A DNA stretch of 64,000 nucleotides from Vibrio sp. RE88 (lineage in GTDB: Bacteria; Pseudomonadota; Gammaproteobacteria; Enterobacterales; Vibrionaceae). Positions 8,625 through 17,628 of the stretch are shown here, piece after piece. The notes below the pieces were generated by a model, which was given only the letters and a program-made list of their open reading frames with translations, was not told where the DNA came from and searched no databases. Within the stretch, counting starts at the first letter, position 1; each line of letters starts with the position of its first letter. The stretch covers positions 124,001 through 188,000 of the forward strand of contig NZ_VTYQ01000003.1 in NCBI RefSeq assembly GCF_013113835.1, given 5' to 3'. Made by a program: the position numbers and the translations under genes.

Positions 8625-9203
8625 CTAAAAAGACTCATCAGAGACTTCACTCAAACCTGAGCGACTGGCGATCTCCGATGCAAAACCGTCGATGCTCTTT
8701 TGGTTCTTCTTCAGCCAATACTTTTCAATCCCCTCAGTCCCCTGCTTTTCGGACCATTTTGCCAAATCTTCTCTGTCCCCTTCGTAACTAAAATATGGCA
8801 CGGACATACCGCACGAAGATTGAACCATATTGATATCAAGGATAAATATCTGTCGAGCAGCAACGCTTTCGGGAAACAAACTGGCGTACTTTTCCCAATC
8901 CGCATCTTTGTTATGCAGCACACTTGCTTGGCCGTAGGCTCTTAAGATTAATGGAGCGCCTTCAAATGCACAAAACATGAGGGTCATGCGTGGATTATTC
9001 AGCACATGTGCAGCCGACTCATTACCGCTGCCGGTGAGATTAAGCCAAGCGATTTGGGTTGGGCTGATGACTCGAAGTGAATCACCGCCTTTTGGCGACA
9101 AGTTCACACTGCCACTATCCGCTGCAGTGCCAACAAAATAGAGTTTTTGTTGCTCAATAAACGCGATGTGTTTATCCGATAACTCTGAAAACTGTTTTCC
9201 CAT
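8625..9203 (-). CDS. pyridoxamine 5'-phosphate oxidase-family (FMN-binding split barrel) protein
   Basis: Sequence blocks KLYFVGTAADSGSVNLSPKGGDSLRVIS and NPRMTLMFCAFEGAPLILRAYG match the PNPOx-like split-barrel group that binds FMN or F420. I start at MGKQFSEL (9203) because a GGAG lies nine bases upstream; two earlier in-frame starts lack this. It is not PdxH itself: the C-terminal pyridoxal-binding part is absent. Likely a small flavin-dependent reductase of unknown substrate. Confidence 0.75.
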   Translation of the reverse strand: MGKQFSELSDKHIAFIEQQKLYFVGTAADSGSVNLSPKGGDSLRVISPTQIAWLNLTGSGNESAAHVLNNPRMTLMFCAFEGAPLILRAYGQASVLHNKDADWEKYASLFPESVAARQIFILDINMVQSSCGMSVPYFSYEGDREDLAKWSEKQGTEGIEKYWLKKNQKSIDGFASEIASRSGLSEVSDESF

Positions 9204-9285
9204 GTGCTTCATCTCCAATACGTGCGTTCGACATCAGAATACACTAATGTGATAAAGCACTGGAAACAAGAGAATATCGAGCACA

Positions 9286-9318
9286 ATCAGCTCAATACCT
9301 TATATATTGAGCGCTGAT
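9286..9318. repeat. imperfect inverted repeat upstream of the PNPOx-like gene
   Basis: ATCAGCTCAAT is repeated inverted as ATTGAGCGCTGAT, with two extra bases in the right arm and a 9-base spacer. There is no T-run, so it is more likely an operator or a weak hairpin than a terminator. Confidence 0.4.
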
Positions 9319-9404
9319 AGTAGGACGTGTTTTCGCGTTTAATATGGGGAGTAAAAAGTAACCGCTACAAGTTTATCATCACTTCTTTGGCATCTTAACT
9401 AACG

Positions 9405-9614
9405 CTATTTAAGATACTCGATCACTTCTGTTTTGATTTGTTCCAGAATTGCCATTCCCCCTTCTGACTCAGTGTTTATTTCGACCCAGCCATCTGTACC
9501 CATAAACTCAGCTTCTTCATAGTTAATTTTTTCATCGCTGTTATAGGCAATAAGCTCACCACGTAATCGAAAAGTACCTAGTGACGTTTTTAACCGCTTA
9601 ATCGCAAATTCCAT
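9405..9614 (-). CDS. small hypothetical protein
   Basis: 69 residues (MEFAIKRLKTSLGTF...), acidic in the second half. The ATG at 9614 is preceded by AAAGGAAG at eight bases. The longer open frame upstream overlaps the GFA gene and has no ribosome site. No family is recognised. Confidence 0.6.
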   Translation of the reverse strand: MEFAIKRLKTSLGTFRLRGELIAYNSDEKINYEEAEFMGTDGWVEINTESEGGMAILEQIKTEVIEYLK

Positions 9615-9637
9615 TTCACTTCCTTTTCTGTAGACGT

Positions 9638-9979
9638 CTAATAAGACGAACCGTCGATTTTTCTTATTGGAATGTCTTGGAGTATAACACCTTCCGCCAT
9701 ACACATATTGATGGCAATGATTGCCTTATCGCATTTCGGCGTTGTCACATAGTGTGTTATACATCCGCAAAGTTGACAGCGATGAAACTCGACACATTTA
9801 TCTCCCCAAATATAGTAAATGGTCGGCTCTTCAACACATGTAACGGCTACCTCAGAAGGTGAATAGTAAGCCCACAGTGCAGCGTAACGACGACAGATTG
9901 AGCAATTACACTCTCCCATTTCCGATGGGACGCTCTGGGTAGCTAATTTCACATTCCCACAATGACAACTGACTTCCAT
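9638..9979 (-). CDS. GFA family zinc protein (glutathione-dependent formaldehyde-activating enzyme fold)
   Basis: 113 residues carrying the GFA cysteine pattern: CHCG near the N-terminus, CNCSIC about 18 residues later, and CQLCGC in the second half, binding two zinc ions. Real Gfa acts with glutathione and formaldehyde, but most short members have unknown roles. A second GFA protein occurs in a cassette at 28104-28514. Confidence 0.8.
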   Translation of the reverse strand: MEVSCHCGNVKLATQSVPSEMGECNCSICRRYAALWAYYSPSEVAVTCVEEPTIYYIWGDKCVEFHRCQLCGCITHYVTTPKCDKAIIAINMCMAEGVILQDIPIRKIDGSSY

Positions 9980-10008
9980 AATTTCGCCCTTTCCAATTCA
10001 GTGTGTAT

Positions 10009-10770
10009 TTATAAGCGCTGATAAATGACGGTATGCGACAAAAATAGCATTGAATAACGTTCATTAATTCTAAAACGATATTCAAATTCTTGATCATCAA
10101 GCTTTTGCCACCTTTGGTCGAAGTAGCCATTAATGTCATCAATACCTTCTGACGGTGTTTTTAGATGTTTGTCGTTCCACTGATAAGTGCAAGACAGAAC
10201 CAGCACACCGCCATTTGAGACTCTCGACATCAGATAATCCACCACTTGCTTGGGGGATTCACATTGATCAAGCACATTTAGGCAGACCACCAATTCGCAT
10301 TGAGGGATAGCTAACTCATCAGAAGCTGGGGTGTTAAAGGTTTCAACAACCAATGGTAAATACTTGTTAGATAAAGAGGTGGTATCAAGCTCCAAGTCAA
10401 CACCTTCAGTCGCCAACGCCCTAAATCGACTTACCCCTGGCGTCAGCAGAATATCCGTGAAGGCATCAAGCAAGCGACGAGATGGCTCAACAAGATAAAC
10501 TCGCTTTAACTCTTCACATGATGAAACCAGCTCATAATTAGCGCGCCCACACGCTGGCCCCACTTCCAATAAACTTTCTGGGGTTATATTGTGTTTAGAT
10601 AGTTGTTTGACGACGGCCTGCGCTGCCTGAATGCTGTAATTCGATTGAATGAATTGCGTAGGTACATTTTGACTTTTTGGCCTCTTAGCCTCTGCGCCTA
10701 AACACTTGTCTATCCATGAAGCTTCGATATAGGAAGCCAGCCATTTTTCCGTAAGATAAAAATCGTCCAT
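10009..10770 (-). CDS. class I SAM-dependent methyltransferase
   Basis: Motif I is LLEVGPACGRANYEL, followed by the acidic end of strand 2 (YLVEPSRRLLDAF) and a motif resembling motif IV (ELVVCLNVLDQCESP). These define the Rossmann methyltransferase fold. About 253 residues. The start is not certain; MDDFYL at 10770 is preferred since the N-terminal extension is atypical. Its substrate is unknown. Confidence 0.75.
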   Translation of the reverse strand: MDDFYLTEKWLASYIEASWIDKCLGAEAKRPKSQNVPTQFIQSNYSIQAAQAVVKQLSKHNITPESLLEVGPACGRANYELVSSCEELKRVYLVEPSRRLLDAFTDILLTPGVSRFRALATEGVDLELDTTSLSNKYLPLVVETFNTPASDELAIPQCELVVCLNVLDQCESPKQVVDYLMSRVSNGGVLVLSCTYQWNDKHLKTPSEGIDDINGYFDQRWQKLDDQEFEYRFRINERYSMLFLSHTVIYQRL

Positions 10771-10848
10771 TATTTCACTTATTCTTCGACTTAATATGAG
10801 ATGCACCTGACCGTACCATGCGATTCAAATACTCAGTTTTTTATAGTA

Positions 10849-11688
10849 TTAGGCGAGTTCGAGGTCTCTTTGCGAAATGTATTGGTCATGTATGTCGATC
10901 ACGGTTTGCACATCGTCATGTGGCCTGTGCTCTCCGTACGAGGTGAGATATTTCGCCGAGGTCGCATTAGCAGAGGCAGCATTGTATTTTCCAAGCCATT
11001 GTTGGAATTCATTAATACTGGATTGCTCTGATCGTGGAAAGCGACTCGCTGGTCTAGGCATACCAATTCGCCATGGCTTTGGTGTCAGCCGCGCTCTAAA
11101 ACACTCTTGTTTCTTGCATAGACGCGTATACAAAGGGTCTACATGCAGGTCACTAAACAGAGTGTCGACAAACGTGTCTTTCGGTGCATAGGTTTTGTTT
11201 GTCAGAATGAATCGCAGGCCTGAATGCGTTTCGTAGACTCTAAAAGAAAGATCTGGGTGGCTTCTCTGGTAGGCTTCTATCGTCGCCAAATAGTAGTTTT
11301 TGTCCTTTTTTTCACGACCGAACATCTGCAAAAATCGATCAACAAAACTTGGAGCGAAGACATCAATATCACCGAAAACAACATTACTGGTATTTAGAAC
11401 GGCAGCACCGTATCCGTTACGGCTGATGATCGCTAAAGGCTCCCCATTCTTACCTTGGCGCTCTTCTAAGATTTCTTCTTTAACCACTCCCGTCCAGTAT
11501 TCGTAATCGTCCCCTTTTTCATGATGACCTTCGAAAAAATCACTCATTGAACGCAGTCGATCTTCTGCGTTAATCGCTGCTTGCTCTGGGCTCTCATTAG
11601 ATGAACCCCAAACGGAAAGCTTCTTTTGCCAAAAGATGCCCGTCTCATTGATGACTTCTTTTTTTTCCCAATATCTAGCGAACTTCAT
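10849..11688 (-). CDS. conserved hypothetical protein, possible primase-like fold
   Basis: 279 residues without a family I can name with confidence. A VVFGDIDVF segment (h-h-x-D-h-D), SFRVYETHSGLRFILTN about 50 residues later, and CFRARLTPKPWRIG near the end are strongly conserved-looking. That order recalls the D-h-D and s-x-H motifs of archaeo-eukaryotic primases, but the match is weak and is inference. It stands alone and has its own upstream gap of 230 bases (11689-11918), in which I see no other gene. Confidence 0.6.
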   Translation of the reverse strand: MKFARYWEKKEVINETGIFWQKKLSVWGSSNESPEQAAINAEDRLRSMSDFFEGHHEKGDDYEYWTGVVKEEILEERQGKNGEPLAIISRNGYGAAVLNTSNVVFGDIDVFAPSFVDRFLQMFGREKKDKNYYLATIEAYQRSHPDLSFRVYETHSGLRFILTNKTYAPKDTFVDTLFSDLHVDPLYTRLCKKQECFRARLTPKPWRIGMPRPASRFPRSEQSSINEFQQWLGKYNAASANATSAKYLTSYGEHRPHDDVQTVIDIHDQYISQRDLELA

Positions 11689-11918
11689 CTTTGCTCCGTT
11701 GATAAATATCTACACCTACATGACGTCACTCTCTTCGTCTTTCTGCTGAAAAAAGCCAAGAGTGATTGGTCCTTTGCTAGACACTTATATGAAACTAAAG
11801 CTTTCTCTACAAGTAGTTATATTGATTTATAGGCTTGAATCTCAAATTATCTATCGGACTGAAAAGACAAATACGTATTTTTGAAAAGGCCTAGCTTCAA
11901 AGGAGTTATCCCACTGTA

Positions 11919-12347
11919 TTACTGCAAAGTGAGTAGGTAGTAACCTCCGAGAGAATCTTCGGCTTTTGATTGACGGACAAATCCTTGGGACTGATAAAAT
12001 TGCAGCGCAGACTCATTGCGTGACATGCATTTTAGACTAAGTGTGGGGTAGCGGGTTTTAGCCAGTTGCAATAGATGAAAGCCAACACCTTTTCGGATAT
12101 GCTCTGGTGAGACATAGAGGTGGTGAATAAAATTTTCGGGTTCCCATATTGAAATAAAACCTGCGATATCTTCCCCGATTATCGCGACCCAGATTTGCTC
12201 GCCTTCGACATCATTGTCGAAATCTGACAATTGATAGCCATCGGTGGCTAACCAAGTGAAACTGGCTTGTCGTGATTTAAGATAAAGGTTTCGAAGTGCA
12301 GGAAGAAACGCGTCCTGATAGGGCTCAATTAAGATAGGGTCTAACAA
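11919..12347 (-). CDS. GNAT-family N-acetyltransferase
   Basis: The acetyl-CoA loop is HHLYVSPEHIRKGVGFHLLQLA and the C-terminal block SRNESALQFYQSQGF. The frame remains open up to a TTG at 12401, but the GNAT fold begins right after LLDPILIEPYQ. A TTG at 12347 has GGAG seven bases upstream, so I used it. No in-frame ATG exists at the 5' end. Confidence 0.72.
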   Translation of the reverse strand: MLDPILIEPYQDAFLPALRNLYLKSRQASFTWLATDGYQLSDFDNDVEGEQIWVAIIGEDIAGFISIWEPENFIHHLYVSPEHIRKGVGFHLLQLAKTRYPTLSLKCMSRNESALQFYQSQGFVRQSKAEDSLGGYYLLTLQ

Positions 12348-12424
12348 ACATTCTCTCCAATCCCCAGAGGCTATGTACAAATAGTAGACACAGTTCTCCA
12401 ACCGCGCCTACTCGATTAACGTGG

Positions 12425-12850
12425 TTACATTACACATTCTTGAGCTGTTTTCGCTTGCTCAATGCCTTTTTCAATCAAGGATACCGCGCCTTCACTATTC
12501 ACTGACGATATCAACTTATCCATCAACTCAGACGCAGTAGACTCCGATGATGCTTCGACTAAACAGCTGTATGCATTCGCGATATGCTCTTTGGCATCAA
12601 CCAATGCTTGTGGGTTGCTGAAGTCAACTGTCATTGCTTCTTCGACAGACACCGCCATTGCCTTTGCTGATTCTGTTGCGTCACCAAATTGCTCTAGATT
12701 GAGCTGTTCTAAATCGAAAGACTCGACTTGCTGCTGAATATCGTCCACCGCTTTATTCGCAGCTTTTTGCGCCTGATCGATCGCTTTAGTTGCGTCATCA
12801 CATCCAGCTAGGGCACCAAGCATCATCATTACGGTCAGCGTTTTTTTCAT
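12425..12850 (-). CDS. small lipoprotein, helical
   Basis: The N-terminus MKKTLTVMMMLGALAGC is a type II signal peptide with lipobox LAGC. Asp follows the cysteine directly (C-D-D), which by the E. coli +2 rule favours inner-membrane retention. The mature part is rich in Ala, Glu and Gln and looks all-helical with coiled-coil character (AIDQAQKAANKAVDDIQQQV). No known family. AAAGGT precedes the ATG. Confidence 0.78.
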   Translation of the reverse strand: MKKTLTVMMMLGALAGCDDATKAIDQAQKAANKAVDDIQQQVESFDLEQLNLEQFGDATESAKAMAVSVEEAMTVDFSNPQALVDAKEHIANAYSCLVEASSESTASELMDKLISSVNSEGAVSLIEKGIEQAKTAQECVM

Positions 12851-13037
12851 GTTTTACCTTTAAGAATATTCAGTTACAGGGCAATTTTAAAACAGTGATA
12901 TTCGACTGCAAATAACAATAAAGTAACGGATTGTTGATGAACCTAATCTGAATTAAAAACGGGTGAGCGCCACTTCGGCGAAATTTTCTCTACAGATGCT
13001 CGGTCATATCCACGCATTGTTATTTTGGAGTCCTATC

Positions 13038-13490
13038 ATGCATGTAGAAAATAAAGAATTAAAACAAAGTAATATTGGTTACAATCTTGGCGTTATTGGC
13101 GTCGCATTAGTGTTGGCTTGGATTGGTATTTACAAGTTTACCCCGACAGAAGCTAAGTTGATTGAACCTTTGGTGGTCAACCATCCAGCGATGAGTTGGC
13201 TTTATGACATCATCTCTGTACAAGCGGTTTCGAATCTTATCGGTGCCACCGAGATCATCGTGGCTATTGGCCTGATTGCTGGCTTTAAAAATGCGAAAAT
13301 CGCGTATGTGTCCGGAATTGCAGCCGCTGTAATTTTTGTGGCAACACTCAGCTTTCTTCTAACGACGCCAAATACTTGGAAAGTGTCTGATGGCATCCTC
13401 GTGACCAATTTCTTTTTAGTGAAAGATATCCTGTTCTTGGCGATTTCAATTAGCGTCATTGAACGCAACAAGCCTTTAGTTCAAGCTTAA
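13038..13490 (+). CDS. YkgB / DUF417 family inner-membrane protein
   Basis: 150 residues beginning MHVENKEL, with GGAG before the ATG at 13038; upstream in-frame codons are not supported. Four hydrophobic segments are visible: IGVALVLAWIGIYKF, ATEIIVAIGLIAG, GIAAAVIFVATLSFLL and VKDILFLAISISV. The motif WIGIYKFTPTEA...I.PLV..HP...W matches the YkgB family. Members are linked to reactive chlorine or stress responses, e.g. RclC; that role here is inference. Confidence 0.82.
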   Translation: MHVENKELKQSNIGYNLGVIGVALVLAWIGIYKFTPTEAKLIEPLVVNHPAMSWLYDIISVQAVSNLIGATEIIVAIGLIAGFKNAKIAYVSGIAAAVIFVATLSFLLTTPNTWKVSDGILVTNFFLVKDILFLAISISVIERNKPLVQA

Positions 13491-13495
13491 ACGAG

Positions 13496-13524
13496 CAAGG
13501 GCCCGCTTTCTCAGCGGGCCCTTG
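13496..13524. terminator. strong rho-independent hairpin
   Basis: 12-bp perfect stem CAAGGGCCCGCT / AGCGGGCCCTTG with loop TTCTC, just after the YkgB-like gene and before the convergent PhnA gene. The T-run is short, but the stem is very stable. Confidence 0.8.
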
Positions 13525-13555
13525 TTGTAAGAAGATTCGAGTTAAAGTGTCACCA

Positions 13556-13891
13556 TTAAGCTTTCTTAACAAATTGTGCCGTCACCATCATTTCACCTGC
13601 ACCATCAACTTTGCAGTCCAACTGATGGTCTTTACCATCGACAATTCGTCGGATCACAGCTTTAGTGCCTATTTTTAGGATCAGGGAGCTGCCTTTAACT
13701 TTAAGATCTTTTGCCAAAGTCACTTTATCCCCTTCTGCGAGCAACGTGCCGTTGGCGTCTTTAACATTGGGAGTTTCGGCTTCAAGTGCCTCATCAGGGT
13801 TCCATTCATACGCACACTCTGGGCATACCAAGTGGCTCTGATCTTGATAAACATATTCGGACTGACAATTTGGGCACGGTGGGAAAGACAT
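13556..13891 (-). CDS. phnA: PhnA/YjdM-family zinc ribbon protein
   Basis: 111 residues. An N-terminal zinc ribbon, [10 protein letters not shown]...CPECAYEW, is followed by the PhnA SH3-like domain with [25 protein letters not shown] and a C-terminal [12 protein letters not shown]. Despite its name the family is not phosphonoacetate hydrolase; its function is unclear. The sequence is nearly textbook for the family. Confidence 0.88.
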   Translation of the reverse strand: MSFPPCPNCQSEYVYQDQSHLVCPECAYEWNPDEALEAETPNVKDANGTLLAEGDKVTLAKDLKVKGSSLILKIGTKAVIRRIVDGKDHQLDCKVDGAGEMMVTAQFVKKA

Positions 13892-13993
13892 ATATTCACT
13901 ACTTGTTGAGATTGTTTGCCATATGATACTGCGCTTAAAAGCCCTATGCGAGCCATTAGATATAAAAAGCTACACCGCCGCTTTGGGTATAGA

Positions 13994-14398
13994 TTATGCG
14001 CCCAGTAACGGCAGATGTTTTATCTTGTGGTAGGTCATGCTCATGATGAGACAATGTCTGATAGCGTCTTTAGGTAGCGGTTTTGATAACTCAAGGACAA
14101 TCGCCCTGTTGCCCTGACAATCCAACACATCACCATAGAGTTCTCGAAAAGTGTCCACCAGCATAGTCTGGCAATGAAAGAGCAAATAATACTGATCCGG
14201 AGTCGTCGACTTCCAGTCAATTCTGACTGGGCTTCCTGACTTAACACTGAAACTCGGCTCACCCCATTTTAAAGATTCACTCACAACGCCTAGGCTCAAC
14301 TCTTCAGCCAGCTGAAAAATCATCGCTCTTAGATTGAGAAGTTTGGTTCGTACGTCTTCAGGGTATTGGTTGAAATGCGCTTGCATTGACGGTTCCAT
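13994..14398 (-). CDS. DUF1801 / YdhG-like protein
   Basis: 134 residues. The helical start YPEDVRTKLLNLRAMIFQLAEE, then ESLKWGEPSFSV and RIDWKSTTPDQYYLLFHC, match the YdhG/YjbR-like DUF1801 fold, which is related to frataxin. I chose the ATG at 14398, since AAAGGT lies upstream; the longer frame begins in a poor context. Function unknown. Confidence 0.72.
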   Translation of the reverse strand: MEPSMQAHFNQYPEDVRTKLLNLRAMIFQLAEELSLGVVSESLKWGEPSFSVKSGSPVRIDWKSTTPDQYYLLFHCQTMLVDTFRELYGDVLDCQGNRAIVLELSKPLPKDAIRHCLIMSMTYHKIKHLPLLGA

Positions 14399-14456
14399 CA
14401 CACACCTTTTAAGAGTGTTGGCTACGAGCTTCAAGTGGAGTATTCATGAGTTCAGC

Positions 14457-15157
14457 CTATTTCTCGTATTCATCTTTTCGGCGTAACCACGACATATTGT
14501 TTCCACCTTCATCCCGGCCTTTAGGCACCATATCGAGCAGATCGTAAGTCGTCATGACTTTCTCCAACCCTCGCCCATACACAGAATAGGTGTGATAAAT
14601 CTCGTCATCTCCGACACGTTTAAACACGCTGATGCCAGGTGCTTCTTTGCACGGAAAAGAAGTATTCTCTTTGTAGTTGTAGGTAGCCGATTGAGCCGCT
14701 AATTCACTGTCGTTGAAAGACACATTGAAGTCTCGATTAAACTCAGACTCTGCGGACGACACCCACTGAAAGTCCCACTCCATACGTTGCTTATACCTGA
14801 GGAGCTGTGAAACCGGAGCAATGGAAATCGCGGCGAAAGCGACGTCTTTTCAGCCAGATGAGTCAATGCCGGGTTGATGTGATCGGCCATAAAAGAGCAG
14901 GATTTACATCCGGCCTCCCAATCTTCCTGAAACATGAAGTGCTGCACAATTAACTGGGATTTATCTCCGAACAACTCAGAGAAGTGAATAAGCCCCTGTT
15001 CGCTCTTGAAGGTGTAGTCCTTCTCGACCAATACCCAAGGCAAAGCCAGCCTTTCTTTAGTTAACTCATCGCGAAGCCTAGAGTACTCTTTTTCTTTCTT
15101 TAAAAGCGCAAGACGAGCCTCTACCCATTCACGCTTTGAAACCACTTTGCTATTCAT
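14457..15157 (-). pseudogene. DUF899 (thioredoxin-like) gene, broken by a -1 frameshift
   Basis: The first part (from ATG 15157) reads KREWVEARLALLKKEKEYSRLRDELTKERLALPWV...FMFQEDWEAGCKSCSFMADHINPALTHLAE, typical for DUF899. Then the frame is lost and a meaningless tail follows. In the next frame the family sequence continues directly: KDVAFAAISIAPVSQLL, then the C-terminal half ending with VPKGRDEGGNNMSWLRRKDEYEK. One A is missing from the minus-strand run at 14847-14850. Adding one base would give a full-length gene of about 233 residues. A real mutation, a phase-variable run and a sequencing error cannot be told apart here. Confidence 0.8.
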
Positions 15158-15221
15158 GATATATACCCTCGGGTGACTAATTTATGTATAGCACTTTCCT
15201 CAGAGTAAACCTGTGTGTCGT

Positions 15222-15962
15222 CTAACTCTGAGAGAGACCGCCATCGACCACTAAAGTATGACCAACGACATAGCTTGCTTGATCTGAGCACAACCACTCA
15301 ATCGCGCTCACAATTTCCGCGGGCTCAGCGAAACGGCCAATAGGCACCACAGACTCGACTTCAGAACGAATATCAGGACTATCAGACGCTTGGCGCTCTT
15401 CCCACCTTGGTGTCCAAGTAACGCCTGGCGCGACGGAATTAATTCTGACGCCCTCTTTAATCGCCTCCAGCGCCACCGAGCGAGTCAAACCTTCCAAGCC
15501 ATGCTTTGTCGCGCTGTACATTGACACGTTGGGCGTCGGGCGAACGCCATTGACGGAGCTGACATTAACAATCGACGCGCCTTTAGACATCAGTAGTAAC
15601 TCGTGCTTCAGACACAGAGTATGAGACCATAAATCATTGACGAGGGTTTTGTAGAGCTCATCAGAGTCCACTCTGGAGAATTGGCCTTTAGATTCTATCT
15701 TCGGAGAAGCATTATTGATCGCGATATCAAGCTTTCCATACTTTGAAGTCAGGTATTCAAACAATGCCTCAACCTGCTGACGATCCGATACGTCCACAAC
15801 TTGAAAATCCACATCAGACAGCTCTGGATTCGTTTTCGTAACTTCCTCCCAAGTTTCGATAGTTCGAGCACACGTGACCACCTGCTCTCCTTTTGAAGCG
15901 TACAATTTAACCGCTTCCAAACCAATACCCTTGCTACCACCTGTGACCAGGACTGTTTTCAT
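15222..15962 (-). CDS. short-chain dehydrogenase/reductase (SDR)
   Basis: The cofactor motif TGGSKGIG is at residues 7-14, the NAA-type motif appears as NNAS, and the catalytic set is Ser in VNVSSVNG and Tyr-x-x-x-Lys in YSATK. The C-terminus YVVGHTLVVDGGLS is classical. 246 residues, standard for a classical SDR. Arg residues after the first Gly-motif strand (CARTIETW) favour NADPH. Substrate unknown. Confidence 0.88.
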   Translation of the reverse strand: MKTVLVTGGSKGIGLEAVKLYASKGEQVVTCARTIETWEEVTKTNPELSDVDFQVVDVSDRQQVEALFEYLTSKYGKLDIAINNASPKIESKGQFSRVDSDELYKTLVNDLWSHTLCLKHELLLMSKGASIVNVSSVNGVRPTPNVSMYSATKHGLEGLTRSVALEAIKEGVRINSVAPGVTWTPRWEERQASDSPDIRSEVESVVPIGRFAEPAEIVSAIEWLCSDQASYVVGHTLVVDGGLSQS

Positions 15963-16071
15963 TGTTGATTCCTTTCATATCACCTCGACCATTTCGCCTG
16001 ATGCTAAAGCATGTTCCACTCACTTATGCCGTGCATGGCTGTCATTATTGACCTTTTCACTTTAATACAAA

Positions 16072-16482
16072 TTAAACGGAGGGCTTAAATTTTTTCGTCA
16101 TGCCTTGGCTAGCTGGAGCAACCAAACGATAGCCAAGTTTTTCATAAAAAATGGGCTCATCCGCAATCATTGATACATAAGAGCCAGCCAAGGCAACGGA
16201 AGACAGATAGCTGTCGATGTATTCCATAACCTTTCTCCCTAGCCCTTTGCCTTGGTAATCCGGGTCGACGGCAATATCAACAACTTCAAAATTGCACCCG
16301 CCATCACCCACGACGCGCCCCATCGCAATTAGCTTATCTCCATCCATAACGGAAACACCATAAAGTGAGTTTGGTAATCCTATTTTGGCGGCTTCAAGAG
16401 ACTTAGGCGATAACCCCGCAGTGACACGCAAAGCACAATAAGCTTCAGGGCTAGGCACACTTTGTACAACGACATATTCCAT
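16072..16482 (-). CDS. GNAT-family N-acetyltransferase
   Basis: 136 residues. Blocks: GLPNSLYGVSVMDGDKLIAMGRVVGDGG, then VVDIAVDPDYQGKGLGRKVMEYI and DEPIFYEKLGYRLVAPASQGM. This pattern matches small single-domain GNATs similar to YkkB/AAC-like proteins of unknown substrate. ATG 16482 begins MEYVVVQSVPSPEAYCALR. Confidence 0.83.
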   Translation of the reverse strand: MEYVVVQSVPSPEAYCALRVTAGLSPKSLEAAKIGLPNSLYGVSVMDGDKLIAMGRVVGDGGCNFEVVDIAVDPDYQGKGLGRKVMEYIDSYLSSVALAGSYVSMIADEPIFYEKLGYRLVAPASQGMTKKFKPSV

Positions 16483-16573
16483 TCAATTCTGCTCCTATCA
16501 TCATCTATTTGACGGAGCATACACCAAATAACTGTATAAAAAAACAGTACCCATGCCAATCTATTCTACTGGC

Positions 16574-17383
16574 TTAATTGATCACCATATTGGCAGCCAT
16601 GACCAGTAAGAGAGCAGCAAAGATCTTCTTAATCGTTGGGACAGGTAAAGAGTGTGTCGCCTTAGCACCTAGAGGCGCTGTAAACCAAGACGTACTTACA
16701 ATGCCGAATAAAGCAGGTAAATAAACAAATCCGGCAAAGCCATCGGATAACGCATAGTGACCGCTACCTGAACTGATATAGCCAATGGAGCCAAACAGTG
16801 CGATCACAATGCCACAAGCAGACGCACATCCAATCGCTTTTTTCATATCAACGGAGAAAAACGTTAATAAAGGAACTAAAAGTGCGCCGCCACCAATGCC
16901 TATCATTGCCGACAAACCACCTGTAATCGTTGTAAGCACAGTGAGGAAAGGTCTGCTTGGCATTGGTTGATCGTTCGCTGAATCACTTTTACTGCTGAAG
17001 ATCATTTTCAGTGCAATAAGAATAACGCTGACTGCAAACACAGCCCGAACCACTTGCTCGGGCAGCAACGCCGCCATAAAACCGCTAATCAATGCCCCTA
17101 GCGCAACACCTGTCATTATCCATGGTGCGAGATTCCACGGAACATTACCGTTTTTATGATGAGCGATGGCTGAAGAAGTTGAAGTAAACAAAATGGACGC
17201 CAATGAGGTAGCAATCGCTGCAATCACTATCTGCTCACTCGGTAACACACCAAAGTGGAGTAAAATAATGCTGAGTATCGGAACAATGACTAGGCCACCA
17301 CCAATACCCAACAACCCAGCTAAGAAGCCAACACCACTGCCTAATAGTGCGCAATATATGATCAACAACACCAAATCACTCAC
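16574..17383 (-). CDS. TSUP (TauE/SafE) family permease
   Basis: 269 residues with about eight membrane segments. The two TSUP repeats are visible: GFLAGLLGIGGGLVIVPIL at the N-terminus and SAMIGIGGGALLVPLLTFF in the second half. The family moves sulfonates, sulfite, sulfoacetate or other organic anions. It is divergent from the mesX-mesD pair with a shared, palindrome-rich intergenic region, which suggests a joint role in sulfur supply; that link is inference. Confidence 0.85.
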   Translation of the reverse strand: MSDLVLLIIYCALLGSGVGFLAGLLGIGGGLVIVPILSIILLHFGVLPSEQIVIAAIATSLASILFTSTSSAIAHHKNGNVPWNLAPWIMTGVALGALISGFMAALLPEQVVRAVFAVSVILIALKMIFSSKSDSANDQPMPSRPFLTVLTTITGGLSAMIGIGGGALLVPLLTFFSVDMKKAIGCASACGIVIALFGSIGYISSGSGHYALSDGFAGFVYLPALFGIVSTSWFTAPLGAKATHSLPVPTIKKIFAALLLVMAANMVIN

Positions 17384-17428
17384 TCATTTCTCCTTTTCAT
17401 TTTGTTGGAAATATTGTGTTATAAAAAT

Positions 17429-17509
17429 GCTTCATGTTCCCATGAAGCACACTAATATATCTCTTTCATAAATAATGAAACATGAAATCTCTTCATGTTG
17501 ATAGTGAAG
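17429..17509. promoter_or_regulatory. cluster of CATGAA/TTCATG palindromes, MetR-like operator candidates
   Basis: GCTTCATG-TTCC-CATGAAGC at 17429-17448 is a perfect 8-bp inverted repeat. TTTCAT-AAATA-ATGAAA lies at 17464-17480, CATGAA-ATCTC-TTCATG at 17481-17497 and CTTCA-N9-TGAAG at 17491-17509. The third contains TGAA-N5-TTCA, the layout of a MetR box (LysR-type regulator). The cluster sits between the TSUP gene and mesX. Confidence 0.55.
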
Positions 17510-17582
17510 TAAATCCATTGTTATTTATGTGTCGATCAACGTTATAAATAAATCTCTGCTCTTAACTACAGCTCATTTTATT

Positions 17583-17628
17583 CAGATCTCTGAGGTTAAA
17601 TGGAAAAAGCAGTGGTGGCTCAGATCTG
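17583..17628 (+). promoter_or_regulatory. possible hairpin in the mesX leader
   Basis: CAGAT-CT-CTGAG at 17583-17594 can pair with CTCAG-ATCTG at 17619-17628, with a 2-base bulge and a 24-base loop. The loop contains the start codon of the small leader frame at 17600. It is not a recognisable SAM or cobalamin riboswitch. Confidence 0.3.
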
